From Tachypleus tridentatus (Eukaryota; Arthropoda; Merostomata; Xiphosura; Limulidae): 64,000 nucleotides of DNA. The notes beneath the pieces were generated by a model, which was not told the DNA's origin, ran no database searches, and saw nothing but the letters and a program-made list of their open reading frames with translations. The DNA is taken from NCBI RefSeq assembly GCF_004210375.1, contig NC_134829.1, forward strand, positions 25,994,034 through 26,058,033. The letters run 5' to 3'. Below, in pieces: positions 13,015 through 24,150 of the stretch. Numbering within the stretch: the stretch's first letter is position 1; every line of letters starts with the position of its first letter. A program made the position numbers and the translations under genes.

Positions 13015-13090
13015 TCCTACGAGGGGAATCGAGCTCCAGCTTTTAGGATTGGAAGCCCATACACTTACTTCTGGTCCAGTAGAGAGATAC
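13015..13090 (-). mobile_element. SINE family B fragment, diverged
   Basis: Complement of the family B head: acgaggggaatcgagctcc (B-box complement) followed by cttttaggattggaagccca and acacttact. Short and old. Confidence 0.5.
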
Positions 13091-13194
13091 GTAACTATGT
13101 CTTACTTTGACAAATCTGATGTTTTCACTGTTAGTATTTTAACGTAGTGAATTATAGTTTTAACAATGCTCTAGTTTGGTGTTGTTCAATTAAA

Positions 13195-13720
13195 ATAACG
13201 TTTCATTTTGATGTGTTTTAATGTTTAGAATGCTTGATATTTGTGCGTTTTAATCTTTAGAATGCTTGATATTTGTGCGTTTTAATGTTTAGAATGCTTG
13301 ATTTTGGTATGCTTTAATGTTTAGAAGACTTGATTTTGGTATGCTTTAATGTTTAGAAGGCTTGATTTTGGTGCGTTTTAATGTTTAGAATTCTTGATTG
13401 TTGTGCGTTTTAATGTTTAGAATGCTTGATTGTTGTGCGTTTTAATGTTTAAAATGCTTGATTGTTGTACGTTTTAATGTTTAGAATTCTTGATTGTTGT
13501 ACGTTTTAATGCTTAGAATGCTTGGTTTTGGTGTGTTTTAATGTTTAGAATGGTTGATTTTGATGTGTTTTAATCTTTAGAATGCTTGATTTTGGTGTGC
13601 TTTAATGTTTAGAATGCTTGATTTTTGTGCGTTTTAATGTTTAAAACGTTTAATTTTGGTGCGTTTTAATGTTTAGAATGCTTTATTTTGGTGTGTTTTA
13701 AATTTAACAATATTATATTT
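13195..13720. repeat. 32-bp minisatellite array (left of microexon)
   Basis: About 16 copies of a 32-bp unit based on gtgcgttttaatgtttagaa plus tgcttgattttg. Successive gtgcg starts at 13403 and 13435 fix the period. It ends only about 14 bp before the microexon, so its last degenerate copies (gtgtgctttag) appear to supply the polypyrimidine tract and acceptor of exon 2. Confidence 0.92.
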
Positions 13721-13733
13721 TTGTGTGCTTTAG

Positions 13734-13771
13734 CTGTCGTGAACACGGCCTTAGTATCAAGTCTACTGAGG
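13734..13771 (+). CDS. Chitin-binding protein gene, 38-nt microexon (rest of signal peptide)
   Basis: The acceptor tgtgctttag ends at 13733 and the donor gtaagt begins at 13772. Completing codon 8 from exon 1, the exon encodes AVVNTALVSSLLR, so exons 1+2 give a 20-residue leader with a basic residue at position 2 and a hydrophobic stretch at 5-19: a typical secretory signal peptide. It starts in phase 1 and ends in phase 0, matching both neighbours. Intron 1 is 4240 bp and intron 2 is 4574 bp. The call rests on consistency of splice sites, phase and product; a transcript would settle it. Confidence 0.72.
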
Positions 13772-13882
13772 GTAAGTTTGACGACTCTATGTATGGAAAT
13801 CTATTGAATCTACGAGGAAACAAATAAACTAAAATAATTAAATGACGAGTATCGAGACTTCAATGTATTCAAACAAAACACA

Positions 13883-14458
13883 TAACATGAACACAAGTTT
13901 ATTTATTTAATTACTAACATGAACACAAGTTTATTTATTTAATTACTAACATGAACACAAGTTTATTTATTTAATTACTAACATGAACACAAGTTTATTT
14001 ATTTAATTACTAACATGAACACAAGTTTATTTATTTAATTACTAACATGAACACAAGTTTATTTATTTAATTACTAACATGAACACAAGTTTATTTATTT
14101 AATTACTAACATGAACACAAGTTTATTTATTTAATTACTAACATGAACACAAGTTTATTTATTTAATTACTAACATGAACACAAGTTTATTTATTTAATT
14201 ACTAACATGAACACAAGTTTATTTATTTAATTACTAACATGGACACAAGTTTATTTATTTAATTACTAACATGAACACAAGTTTATTTATTTAATTATTA
14301 ACATGAACACAAGTTTATTTATTTAATTACTAACATGAACACAAGTTTATTTATTTAATTACTAACATGAACACAAGTTTATTTATTTAATTACTAACAT
14401 GAACACAAGTTTATTTATTTAATTACTAACATGAACACAAGTTTATTTATTTAATTAC
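13883..14458. repeat. 32-bp minisatellite array (right of microexon), 18 copies
   Basis: Eighteen almost perfect copies of a 32-bp unit (taacatgaacacaagtttat plus ttatttaattac). Only two or three copies carry a substitution (ggacac near 14240, attatt near 14297). The homogeneity implies recent expansion or ongoing conversion. It lies in intron 2 of gene 1, 112 bp after the microexon. Confidence 0.97.
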
Positions 14459-15807
14459 GATGACTGTTCAGATTAAATCAAGTATACACCAGATCTAAGT
14501 TGGACTGAGACAATGTGCAGATTAATTATAGAAACCATGTACCTTGTATTCCATACCTATAGTACTATGATACGCAGACATGTGATGGATTTTTTAACAC
14601 TTTGATTGCTACAAAATTTTTCATATATTTGGTATGTTTCAAGACTTATTTTTAGCATAAAACATTGGTAAAAGGGACTACTAAGTTTTCCTTGTGCTAC
14701 GGAATTTGTTTGTCCAATTGATAGTTTCTTTTAGTAATAGGATAGTATTAAAGTGCTTACTGTTTTACATAATAATATGGAAAATGGCTGCAGTTCATGA
14801 TGGCCGGGTTTTAATCAGAACAACAATATTTGTAAAAATACACACTTTTTATAGCACATATACGAGTGTATCTTTTAACTTTACTTGATCCATAATACAT
14901 TCATTATTACTATTTTGAATTAAATAATTTGCTTCTATTCTGTGGTTTAGTTACATTCAGACAAAGACATCCGCACAATTCTTCATCCTACAGTTAATGT
15001 GGGACACACTGGTTCAAGACTTCCTCAGTAATCACTTGAGTAGTTTAAATATCATTTTTAATTCTATTGTAAACAATTTTCATTTTTAATGTCAAATTCG
15101 AGTTCGTAGATCCCATAAACCTAGATCTATATATCAAATTCACCATTCACTTACTTTTAAAAGTTGAGATACTGCAATTTTTCAGTTTTGGTAGCTTTTA
15201 TCGACGCCATCTTGAATATCTCAAAATCCCGAAGGATATCGAAGTGAAACTCTCTGTATTCAGCACCCTTAAATTATGTTAAAAACATCAAGAAACATTA
15301 CACATACGCCAAAACAAGTTTCAGATAAAAATCAGAGTACGACAACAGGATTGTCCTTGTTTTATTATAACAGAGCTAGAATAACACTGATAAGAGTGTA
15401 AATAAAGGTCTATATTTCCCTTTCCAGTTAGATACAAGCAGTTGTTCAAGTGTAAACCTTGGCTTTATTTTTGTTCATAACAAAGACTGTAATTGTTCAC
15501 AACCTTGCGTCCAGTCTTTTCTTATAAATGTAAATATTCAGTCAAAGGTAGATAAAATATTGGCATTACTCTGTAAATATGGTATCTGAGGGATCCTCCT
15601 TTCATACGCGACCTTCAGGCTACTCTGGGAAAAGTCAGGGTAAACTGAGGATGAGACGGGGTCTACAGTAATAATTCAACTAGTGACACATTTATTTATT
15701 GAATATATATATCAAATTCACCATTCTCTTACCACTATCCAAAGAAAAAACCATTAATTTTTGTATTTAATAAATTATATTCAGACAACTTGTAAATAAA
15801 AATAAAA
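14459..15807. other. Intron 2 of gene 1, no recognisable feature
   Basis: No exon, tandem array or known transposon is recognised. A phrase atatatcaaattcaccatt recurs at about 15128 and 15706, a minor dispersed similarity. Confidence 0.5.
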
Positions 15808-15921
15808 CGGTAACTCGGAAGTAAGTCTGAAGACTTAAAACAACAAAAACTGGATTTCGATATCAGCCAAGGGCAGAGCATAGATAACCATTTTGTAGGT
15901 TTGTGCTTTACAACAAACAAA
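15808..15921 (+). mobile_element. SINE family C
   Basis: Head cggtaactcggaagtaagtc, aaaaactggatttcgatatc (B-box region), gggcagagcatagataacca and a tttgtgctttacaacaaaca tail follow the family C order. Inside gene 1 intron 2. Confidence 0.7.
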
Positions 15922-16489
15922 GACAGCCAGATGTGCTAAAACAGTTATCCGGTAGTCTCAAAATAATTGATCAGGCAGAAGTATGATTTCAAATATTCTT
16001 ATAAATATTTTTACCAGATATCAATTGAAATTATGCAAAGAAAATCACACAATGTTCAAAAGTATAGTGCTCTGGTGTTGTTCTCTTTCTTTCATGTATT
16101 AATCTCATCATGTGAAGATTACATCAAAAAGAAATATAAAAAGAACTGAATATGCTACCCCACATTTTAAATTATCTACTACAGAAATACAAACAATCCA
16201 AGAAAGTAAGCAACCTGAAAGGCAGAGGGAAGGAAGGTGTTGCCACTGAGTGACAAGACTATTTATTTGTTGTTTTTTCCGAATGAAACAGACAAGTGAA
16301 TACTCTGAAAAAACTTGAACTTCTCTCAAGTACTGAAAATAAATCATGAGATGGTATATTTTTAGCCTGAAAGAAGTTGATTTTTAATTCAGAAGTTTAG
16401 GGAATTTCTTGGGCATCCTCGTCAAATATAGACAAGTGAATGACTTATATTGTGCAGGAGCTAGTTGAAGAGCATAGTGTTCAGGTGTA

Positions 16490-17110
16490 AGCAATACGAA
16501 CAAATGGGATAAAAAGAAGCCTTTCATCAACGAGGTCAAGAAGAAATAAGTGTTGACCAAAAGATACTCCCATACGCCAAAGCTATGTTTTCAGCAAATT
16601 CAGTTGGTCAGATAAATGTTGATTTGTTTGACTCAAATTGGTGAGTGATGTCGTGGAAAAGCCATCAGAATAAATAAAAACTTAATTAAATTTTAACCCT
16701 AAAACACGGAGGCGGCAACATTAAAGTTGGAGGTATATGGCAGCTTCAGATGCTGGTGAGTTTGTGTTAATAGTGGACAACATGAATGGAAAAGTGCACA
16801 AGGATATTCTACTGGGGAATCTAAATGGCTCAGTTAGAAATTTCAATATAAGAATATTTCTTTTCCAAAGAAATCGTGATCCAACAACACATCTAAATTT
16901 CTCCAAAACTGGTTGGCAAAGAAAATGGGTCGATTTTGGGAGCCTGGTCCATTTGTAACCAGACGTCAGCCATATAGAACATTTGCTGAATGACATGGGC
17001 TTTAGGATGGATGGAAAAACTGTTGAATCTAAAGATGGAAAACTGCATGAAACATGAAATAACATCGAACCAGATAATTATACAAAGATGTGTTGTGTGA
17101 CAAAAATACC
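16490..17110 (+). pseudogene. Degenerate Tc1/mariner-type transposase remnant
   Basis: Conceptual translation on the + strand shows fragments in the usual order for a Tc1-like DDE transposase: a FSDES-region remnant near 16620 (DLFDSNW-like), then a GGGNIKV-like block near 16705, an open stretch at 16737-16958 with ASDAGEFVLIVDNMNGKVHK, and an IEHLLND block (normally PDLNPIEHLW-type) near 16975. Several frameshifts and stops break the frame and no terminal inverted repeats are seen. Cut-and-paste transposases act on their own element ends; this one is dead. It lies in gene 1 intron 2. Confidence 0.72.
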
Positions 17111-17126
17111 TCAATCTATTAATTCT

Positions 17127-17390
17127 TGTTTGTTTAATTTCGTGCGAAGCTACTCAAAGATTATCTGCGTTAGCCGTCTTTAATTAATAAGTGTTAAAGT
17201 ATAAGAAAGACAACTGTATAAAAGCACCTACCGCCTTCTCTTGGACTACTCTAATAGAACAGGGAGATTGACCGTCACATCATAACGCATTATGGCTGAA
17301 AGAACAAGCATGTTTAGTGATGGAATTCAAACTTGTAACCCATAGATTGAAAGCCAAGGCTCTAACCACCAGGCCATGCCATGCCAGACA
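17127..17390 (-). mobile_element. SINE family A, old copy
   Basis: Minus-oriented: TTTG tail, tttcgtgcgaagctactcaa, gagattgaccgtcacat, gcatgtttagtgatgg and a head end near ccaggccatgcc. Strongly diverged from the other copies, so an older insertion. In gene 1 intron 2. Confidence 0.8.
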
Positions 17391-17867
17391 CAAGTTACTG
17401 ACCAAGCAGCGGTTAAATAATGCAAATGTAAGTAAATAAGAGTATAATAAAATGAAATAATCAATGAATATTGAAACTAGTTGAGTGATTATATATAAAG
17501 AGAAAGAGTCTAGAATTCCAGTTTAATACTTCACTCGGCTAAAAAGTGAAGTAATTAAAAACAAATGATGCCATGTGAACAAAAGGAAAATGTGTTGTTT
17601 TAATAATTGTTAATATTTTTACAATTATTCAACTTTTTTAACGGAATAACGTATTTAAATTGACTCTGTAATTGATTGATAACATGGGACACACTGTAAG
17701 CGTTTGGAAGTTCATTACAAGAGAAAAAGCATTAGAATTGTACTTACAAGTTTCCATAATTATTAAATTTAAGTTATTTTTTTCTTTGCAGCACTGAAAT
17801 AAAATCATTAAAATATTACCAAAACATAAAATAAATGTGCCTCTATCTGAATAATTATTGTATTCCT

Positions 17868-17984
17868 CTATAGGATAGCGTTAATTCTAGGCTTACAACG
17901 CAAAAATCCAGCGTTCGATTCCTCTCGGTGGATTCAGCATATTGTCCAATATGGCTTTGCCTTAAATACAAACAAACAAACAAA
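17868..17984 (+). mobile_element. SINE family B
   Basis: Head lacking the first bases, gcttacaacgcaaaaatcca, gcgttcgattcctctcggtg (B box), atatggctttgccttaaata and a (caaa)n tail. In gene 1 intron 2. Confidence 0.75.
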
Positions 17985-18345
17985 TGTAAATGGTGTACAC
18001 AACGTATATGTGATTGTCTAGCTAATTCTAGTTTGTTTGATTAATTATTATTTTTACCTTTACTGGGTTTAAAAACTTACGAATGTGAAAGTGAGAGTGT
18101 AAATAAGAAAGTAATCCTTTAATATTTATTTTAATCGTCTCACAGTTAGGCTGTTAAGTCTATTTTGAGAAACTTACGTCGTGAATCTGTAGTTAGTTTT
18201 ACCATGCCGATGTTAAGAGTTTAACAGAATACACATTTTTTTTTTGAATTAGTAAATGCATTTATTCTTAACACACTAAAACCTTTGTCCATTGTAATAA
18301 AACTTTAAATTTTATACAGTTCCGTATTAATTAAATATTATTCAG

Positions 18346-18762
18346 GATAAACGAGAAGCTTACCTGTTGCCAGATGATGTTGACAGCGTTTTGGACGAAG
18401 TGAAGAAGTTATTTGTGTGTCCTGGGGATGGCTACTACGCTGACATAAATAATGATTGTAAAGTGTTTCATGTCTGTCAATCTGCCATGTACTTGAGTAG
18501 ACATCAGATGTTCCAATGGAGTTTCTTTTGTGGAAAAGGAACAGTTTTTGACCAGCTAAGCCTAACCTGTTCGCGACCAGAGAGGGCTGTACGGTGTCAA
18601 ATGGCCCCTAATTACTTCTACCTTAACGATAACATCGGCAAAGAGGGCGTGCCTTATCTAACCGACAACATCAAAGACAAAGGTGTACCTTACTCAATTG
18701 AGAAAGATATAGATATTATGGTTAGAAAGTTCCTACCTCCCGATATTCGAATCATTGTCTAG
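18346..18762 (+). CDS. Chitin-binding protein gene, exon 3 (peritrophin-A/CBM14 domain)
   Basis: The acceptor ttattcag ends at 18345; the exon begins GAT AAA CGA in phase 0 and stops with TAG at 18760-18762. The spliced product is 158 residues. Residues 21-37 are a short acidic/basic linker after the signal peptide. The domain then begins FVCPGDGYYADINNDC and has six cysteines spaced 12, 5, 17, 12 and 8; type-2 chitin-binding domains have this six-cysteine, three-disulphide pattern with conserved aromatic residues (YY, F, W here). The C3-C4 gap of 17 is longer than the 9 or so typical of peritrophins, as in a subgroup common in arachnids and myriapods. The tail (about residues 108-158) has no cysteine and holds a duplicated DNI..(K)GVPY motif. 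Expected role: secreted, binding chitin in cuticle or peritrophic-type matrix. Some relatives carry scoloptoxin-like database names; nothing here indicates a toxin. Confidence 0.88.
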   Translation, partial: DKREAYLLPDDVDSVLDEVKKLFVCPGDGYYADINNDCKVFHVCQSAMYLSRHQMFQWSFFCGKGTVFDQLSLTCSRPERAVRCQMAPNYFYLNDNIGKEGVPYLTDNIKDKGVPYSIEKDIDIMVRKFLPPDIRIIV

Positions 18763-18784
18763 CATCCAGGAAGGAAACAACAAA

Positions 18785-18831
18785 AATAAATTTACATGAG
18801 ATAAACTTTTTAACTTTATGACGTGAATAAA
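18785..18831 (+). promoter_or_regulatory. Poly(A) signals of the chitin-binding gene
   Basis: Two AATAAA hexamers, at 18785-18790 and 18826-18831, lie 22 and 63 bp after the stop codon, with AT-rich sequence following. Either would give a very short 3' UTR. Confidence 0.6.
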
Positions 18832-20149
18832 AAACATTTTATTTTTTAATTAGTCAAACCCAATTTCGAAAAACAACAGTAAATATGATGATTAAATTAT
18901 GTCAAAATGTAGATAATAGTAAATGTTATATTTGTGTTTAGCAGCTGTATCTGTGATTGCAATTTTTACAGTCTGTTACCAGCTTTGATATACTGTGTGG
19001 TTATCATAAACCACGATAGTGGTTCATAATATGGATCGCAAAGAATTGCACAAAAACCCTAATAGAACATTCGTAAAAATCACTTTAAAAAGTAAAGATT
19101 CAGCTCAAATAACATTTTAAAACCTTTGCTACTAACTGCTGAGACCTGTACACACCCAAAAATACACAAAAACATGTTAAATTATTAACAACACAAACGG
19201 CTTGGTATATTGCACTTAAACGTTTCGTAGAATTCTGAATAACGTAATAGTCAGTTTGTTTCTTCTGTGTTTTACATAAGCAAAAAAAAAATGATATATA
19301 TGTAAAAACAACCTTCTCTACGTAGTGCTTTCTCTACCCATACCAACCGTTTTTACCTATATATTTTTCTCTACAAGTGGCTTTTTTCGTCATCACGGAT
19401 TAAAAAAATCATAATTCTAGTGTAAACGATGTTATCATTACCCTTTGGTAAATGGAAAATACACGCCTAGACTGAGATACAATTTCCACTAAGCGCGTAT
19501 TTTCCATTGCTATGCATTATATAGAGAGATAATTTAATAAAATAGAAACTATAAGTGCCTACTGTATTCTCAAACAAATCTCCCTGACAATATTCAGCAG
19601 CAACTTAACATTTTATATCTTGAACTAATTCGATCAATCAGTCAATAGCTACAGTAAAGCATCATGAACTGTAACAGCTAGCTACTAGCTACGTTTATTA
19701 TCTTTGCAATGGATAAATTTATCATATCAAGTAATCTTCTGCCTATTGTTGAGCATAAAAAAAAAACAAGATACATGAAAAATTGGGAATTTAAAAACCT
19801 GCAGATGTAGGAAATCTTTAAAAAGTAAGGAAATAAATAAATAAACCAAATCCAATTCTAGGTAACAGCATTGAGCCAAAATAGGAATTTGTGGTTTGAG
19901 TAAATAATGTCTAGAGTATCTCCAGCCTTGTTCTCTTACGTTTCTTACGAAGCTTGTTCTCTTACGTTTCTTACGAAGCTTTATATACTTAATGTCTACA
20001 GTATCTCCAGCCTTGTTCTCTTACGCTTCTTACGAAGCTTTATATAGTGGCATTTTTTATCTCATTTCTTTGATATTCAAAGACAGGGTTGTTGTGTTTT
20101 GTTATGCAAATATATATTAATTTCACTCTTGAGATGACGTCTCCAGTGA
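18832..20149. other. Intergenic after gene 1
   Basis: No gene is recognised. The piece at 19345-19400 (ccgtttttacctatatattt, ctctacaag) matches the sequence just outside the right terminal repeat of the 45-kb Penelope-like element, so it is probably an old end of that family. At 19920-20045 a short phrase (cttgttctcttacgtttctt acgaagctt) is repeated three times. Confidence 0.5.
19451..19508. repeat. Short inverted repeat (hairpin)
   Basis: Arms aatggaaaatacacgc (19451-19466) and gcgcgtattttccatt (19493-19508) pair with one mismatch around a 26-nt loop. No flanking duplication was found; it could be the relic of a small inverted-repeat element. Confidence 0.6.
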
Positions 20150-20260
20150 TACAGCAGTATGTTTACGGACTTAGAACACTAGAAACTGGGCTTCGATGCC
20201 CAGGGTGAGTAAACCACTGATGGCCCATTGTGTAGCTCCGTCCCTAATTACAAACAAGTC
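20150..20260 (+). mobile_element. SINE family C
   Basis: tacagcagtatgtttacgga, gggcttcgatgcccagggtg (B-box region), ccattgtgtagctccgtccc and an acaaac tail. Confidence 0.72.
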
Positions 20261-20376
20261 TTAAGATGACACAACTCGGCAAATTTTTCATGTCACATGA
20301 TTTACATTTATGTTTTGCTTGTGATTAATTTGATTACCCACAGCTCGTTAAACTTAACCTTAAGAAAATTCTTCCC

Positions 20377-20497
20377 CTGGGTGGCTTAGCGGTTAGGTCT
20401 GAAAGCTAATAACACTGAAATTCGTGTTTCGATATTTACAGTAGGCACAGCACCAATAGCCCCTTGTGTAGCTCTTTGTTTAACAACAAAAACAGAA
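20377..20497 (+). mobile_element. SINE family C, diverged
   Basis: ccctgggtggcttagcggtt, cgtgtttcgatatttacagt (B-box region), ccccttgtgtagctctttgt and an AACAACAAAAACA tail. 117 bp after another copy of the same family in the same orientation. Confidence 0.65.
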
Positions 20498-20960
20498 TAT
20501 TATGAGTAAATACATCAGTAAAGACTTCTTATTTTTAACTGTCTGAAATAAACTACAGAGGAATGCACAATACTCATCATGTCAAGGGGAATTACCTGTT
20601 TTTTATACAAATAAAAATAGGAATTTTTGGCAATAGATTTGAGAAGTTACCTGGAAATTCAGTTCGTCTTTCAAAAAAGAAGTAATTTAAAATGAAAGTT
20701 AAAAAGTAAACAACGCAAAGAAAAACGTGACTTCCATATAAAACCAATAGAATATTGTTACCAGATATTTGGAAAAGCATTTTAAAATATAATTAAAATG
20801 TAAAAGAGTAGGACTATGCAAATAAAAAAAATGAAAATTAAAAACGTGCAATACTTCAGGCATGAAAAACAGACAGATTATTTAGGTCAGATGTAATAAC
20901 ATCTACGAAGGTATGTTGGAATGTTGCCCTACGAGTCCACCTGATAACAAAACATCAGTT

Positions 20961-21077
20961 GTGTATGTTTTTTGTAATAGCAAAGCCACATCGGGCTATC
21001 TGCGAAGCCCACCGAGGGGAATCGAACTCCTGATTTTAGCGTTGTAAATCCATAGACTTACCGCTACTAGCGGGGGT
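20961..21077 (-). mobile_element. SINE family B
   Basis: Minus-oriented: aatagcaaagccacatcggg, cccaccgaggggaatcgaac (B-box complement), gcgttgtaaatccatagact and a head end near agcgggggtc. Confidence 0.85.
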
Positions 21078-21939
21078 CATAACGTCAGGTAATTAGTCGT
21101 TCGGCCATCATCTCCACTGTAAAAAATAAAATGTTTCTAAGCGTATCAATGGTAAGCTTACTGACATATAGTTCTAAAATTCGGGACTCGATTTCCTTAG
21201 AGCAGATAGCTTATTTAGTAGATTTGCGCAAAAACAAATAAGGATATAAAAAGTAACGTATAGTTTACCTATGAAATTAAAGAGTGGTCATCTTTTTCTA
21301 TTCGTTTTTTCTTTGTGTTAAAAATGGGTGTACCCGTAAATAAAGTTATCCTTCCTGTCTTGGTTTAAGTGTAGATCTACTCTCGCCAACAGTACAAATA
21401 ATAAAAACATCCTGCTTTCGTAAATGATGATATTCGTTAGTTTAATAACGCCCAAAATAAATAATAAGCATGTTTAGCTTTAATTACTGTTGTTTAACTT
21501 TGAATTCTAAAATGGCGGAAGTTTAAATCTTTGATTTAGGCCTACATAGTGGTGCGGAGAGCAGACCTCCACTGAAGAGCTCTGTCTTCTACATCTGAGA
21601 TGTGAGAATGGAGAATTTGGTATTTTAAGATTTTTCAGACTACATTATAACACCCAGTGATATTTTGGAGGTGGGGTGGATAAAGTAATCAATCATACTA
21701 TATAACTTGCTATCCGGAAAGTTGGCTTGAATTCAATAGCAGTTCGAAAAGCATCAGATCAGTCCGACGCGAAACTATTCACAGAGAAATTGAGTTAATA
21801 TCGAATTTTGTGACCGTTGAAAAAGTAAACAGACACTTTATAAAAGTAAACAATTCGGGTTATTTTGCGAGCAATACCACTTTATTTCCTTCTGTCCCCA
21901 GAAATGCTATTGAGCCTGTGTGATTTATTATGTTCTATA
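21078..21939. other. Intergenic, no recognisable feature
   Basis: No exon or known repeat. A weak family B-like end (tagagcagatagcttatttagtagatttgcgc) near 21200 may be a decayed SINE. Confidence 0.45.
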
Positions 21940-21948
21940 TGTTGAGAC

Positions 21949-22077
21949 CGGCCCCCCGATAGTACAGCGGTATGTCTCCGGATTTACAACGCTAAAATCA
22001 GGGGTTCGATTCCCATCAGTGGGCTGAGCAGATAGCCCTTTGTGGCTTTGCTATACGAAAAAAAAACACACACACAG
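21949..22077 (+). mobile_element. SINE family B, full-length
   Basis: Complete head from cggccccccgatagtacagc, B box ggggttcgattcccatcagt, gggctgagcagatagccctt and a CACACA tail. Flanked by the 9-bp duplication tgttgagac at 21940-21948 and 22078-22086. Confidence 0.88.
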
Positions 22078-22483
22078 TGTTGAGACGGACAACACTGACT
22101 GTGCCTGTACTTTAAAGGACACAGAACAAAAGAAATTTGTTTTTCAAGTATAGACAGTTCCACACTGAATAAATTATTTTTTATCTTGTTATGTTGTATT
22201 TCTACAGTAGCTTCTTAAGAAAGGGTAGTGTGAGAAATAGACAACATTTAAACAGCACCGGCCTGAAGAGTCAGTTACGTCACGTGATGCCAAAACAACT
22301 TGTTTTCTACCAGCTTCACCAAACATGTTCTTCCACACCTTTCAGAGTTCTTAAAACACTTCCATAAAGTGGTAAGTGAAAAATAAATAGGAAAAGTTTA
22401 TTGATCTAATCAGCACAAGTCCGATAAGTCAAGAAACTAGATTTCAACAACTCACTTACTGGATTCTTGCTGGTCTGCCCACC

Positions 22484-22604
22484 CGTGGCACAGGTTTATT
22501 TCTGCATACTTTCATCGCTAGAAACGGGGTTTCGATACTCGGGGTACGCAGAGTACAGATAATCCGTTTTGTAGCTTTGTGCTTAATTCCAAACACACAC
22601 ACAC
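22484..22604 (+). mobile_element. SINE family C
   Basis: cacccgtggcacaggtttat, ggggtttcgatactcggggt (B box), ttttgtagctttgtgcttaa and a (ca)n tail. Confidence 0.75.
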
Positions 22605-22779
22605 ATGCTGTCGCTTGTCTATGGATTAGTCCATGCATGGCACATGACCTCTTTGAATATTTTCGTGTTTGTTCGTTACTCGCTTTAACGTAAATAATGC
22701 AGTTGTTTACTCTATCAGAATGTATGTATTTTATATTAAGGTATCTTCAGTACAGAAAAAGTTAACGTCCGTACTTTTG

Positions 22780-24150
22780 TATCTACGTAAAGTGTAGAAA
22801 CAATTAATTACACTATTTTGGTATATTTTAAATGCGTAGAAAAATAAACTTTAATATGTATTTATTGTATAGCAAACTTAATATGTGTTCTTTAACATAT
22901 GTGAAAAGTGTAAAACGAGCAATATCAGTACATTTAAATACGTGTAAAATGTAGAAAACGTTAATGTAAGATGTTACATAGGTATACATAGTCTTATAAA
23001 ACGTTAATAACTATTATTTTATAGACAGGCAAAGCGTACAAAATATTGAAAACAGCTGTTTTACAGATGGGAAAAATGTAACAAAATGATTTTAATAGTC
23101 GTTTAATAGGTATGCAAAGTACAGGAAAAGTTGATGACATTTGTTTCATTGGTGTGCAAAGCGTAGAAAAATTAATATCAGTGCTTTTATACAAAAAGAG
23201 AAAAATTGTAGAAAAAGTAATATTAGTGCTTTTATATATATATATATATATATATAGAAATTATAGAAAAATTAACATCAGTGCTTTTATATATATATAT
23301 ATATAGAAATTATAGAAAAATTAACATCAGTGCTTTTATATATATATATAGAGAAATTATAGAAAAATTAACATCAGTGCTTTTACATATATAAAAATTG
23401 TAGAAAAATTAATATCAGTGCTTTTATATATAGAGAGAGAAATTATAGAAAAATTAACGTCAGTGATTTTATATAGAGAGAGAAATTGTAGAAAAATTAA
23501 TATCAGTGTTTATATATATAGAGAGAAATTATAGAAAAATTAATATCAATGATATTATATATAGAGAAAAATTGTAGAAAAATTAATATCAGTGTTTATA
23601 TATAGAGAGAAATTGTAGAAAAATTAATATCAGTGTTTATATATAGAGAGAGAAATTATAGAAAAATTAACGTCAGTGATTTTATATATAGAGAGAAATT
23701 GTAGAAAAATTAATATCAGTGTTTATATATAGAGAGAGATATTATAGAAAAATTAACGTCAGTGATTTTATGAAATTATAGAAAAATTAACGTCAGTGAT
23801 TTTATATATAGAGAGAAATTGTAGAAAAATTAATATCAGTGTTTATATATAGAGAGAGAAATTATAGAAAAATTAATATCAGTGATTTTATATAGAGAGA
23901 GAAATTGTAGAAAAATTGATATTACTGGATTTTTAGGTATGACAAGTGTGTAAAACTGATATTAGTGCTTTTATAGGTGTGTAAAGTGTGGAAAATTAAT
24001 ATTAATACCTTTATGTATATCGAAAGTGTAAAAATATTAATAACACTCGTTTTATAGAAAAAGTTAATGGCATTTGTTTCATAGATATGCAAAGTGTAGA
24101 AAAAATTAATATCAGTGCTTTTATATATGAGTACATATGGAAAGTGTGGA
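22780..24150. repeat. AT-rich minisatellite with embedded TA/GA microsatellites
   Basis: Diverged outer copies (22780-23200, 23930-24150) and a homogenised core (about 23190-23930) share a unit of the form gtgcttttatata...gaaattatagaaaaattaacatca, roughly 43-60 bp. Unit length varies because each copy holds a (ta)n or (ta)n(ga)n run of different size; the longest TA run is at about 23235-23258. Minus-strand open frames here are only repeat translations. Confidence 0.88.

Larger units (their letters stand above)
10546..13190. other. Intron 1 of gene 1, middle part
   Basis: No exon evidence and no repeats up to about 12430. A plus-oriented SINE family C copy lies at 12433-12531 and a minus-oriented, diverged SINE family B fragment at 13015-13090. 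Confidence 0.5.

Noticed and set aside
16721..17065. 114-codon minus-strand frame
   Set aside because: The + strand of the same segment encodes recognisable Tc1-type transposase blocks, so the minus frame is a shadow.
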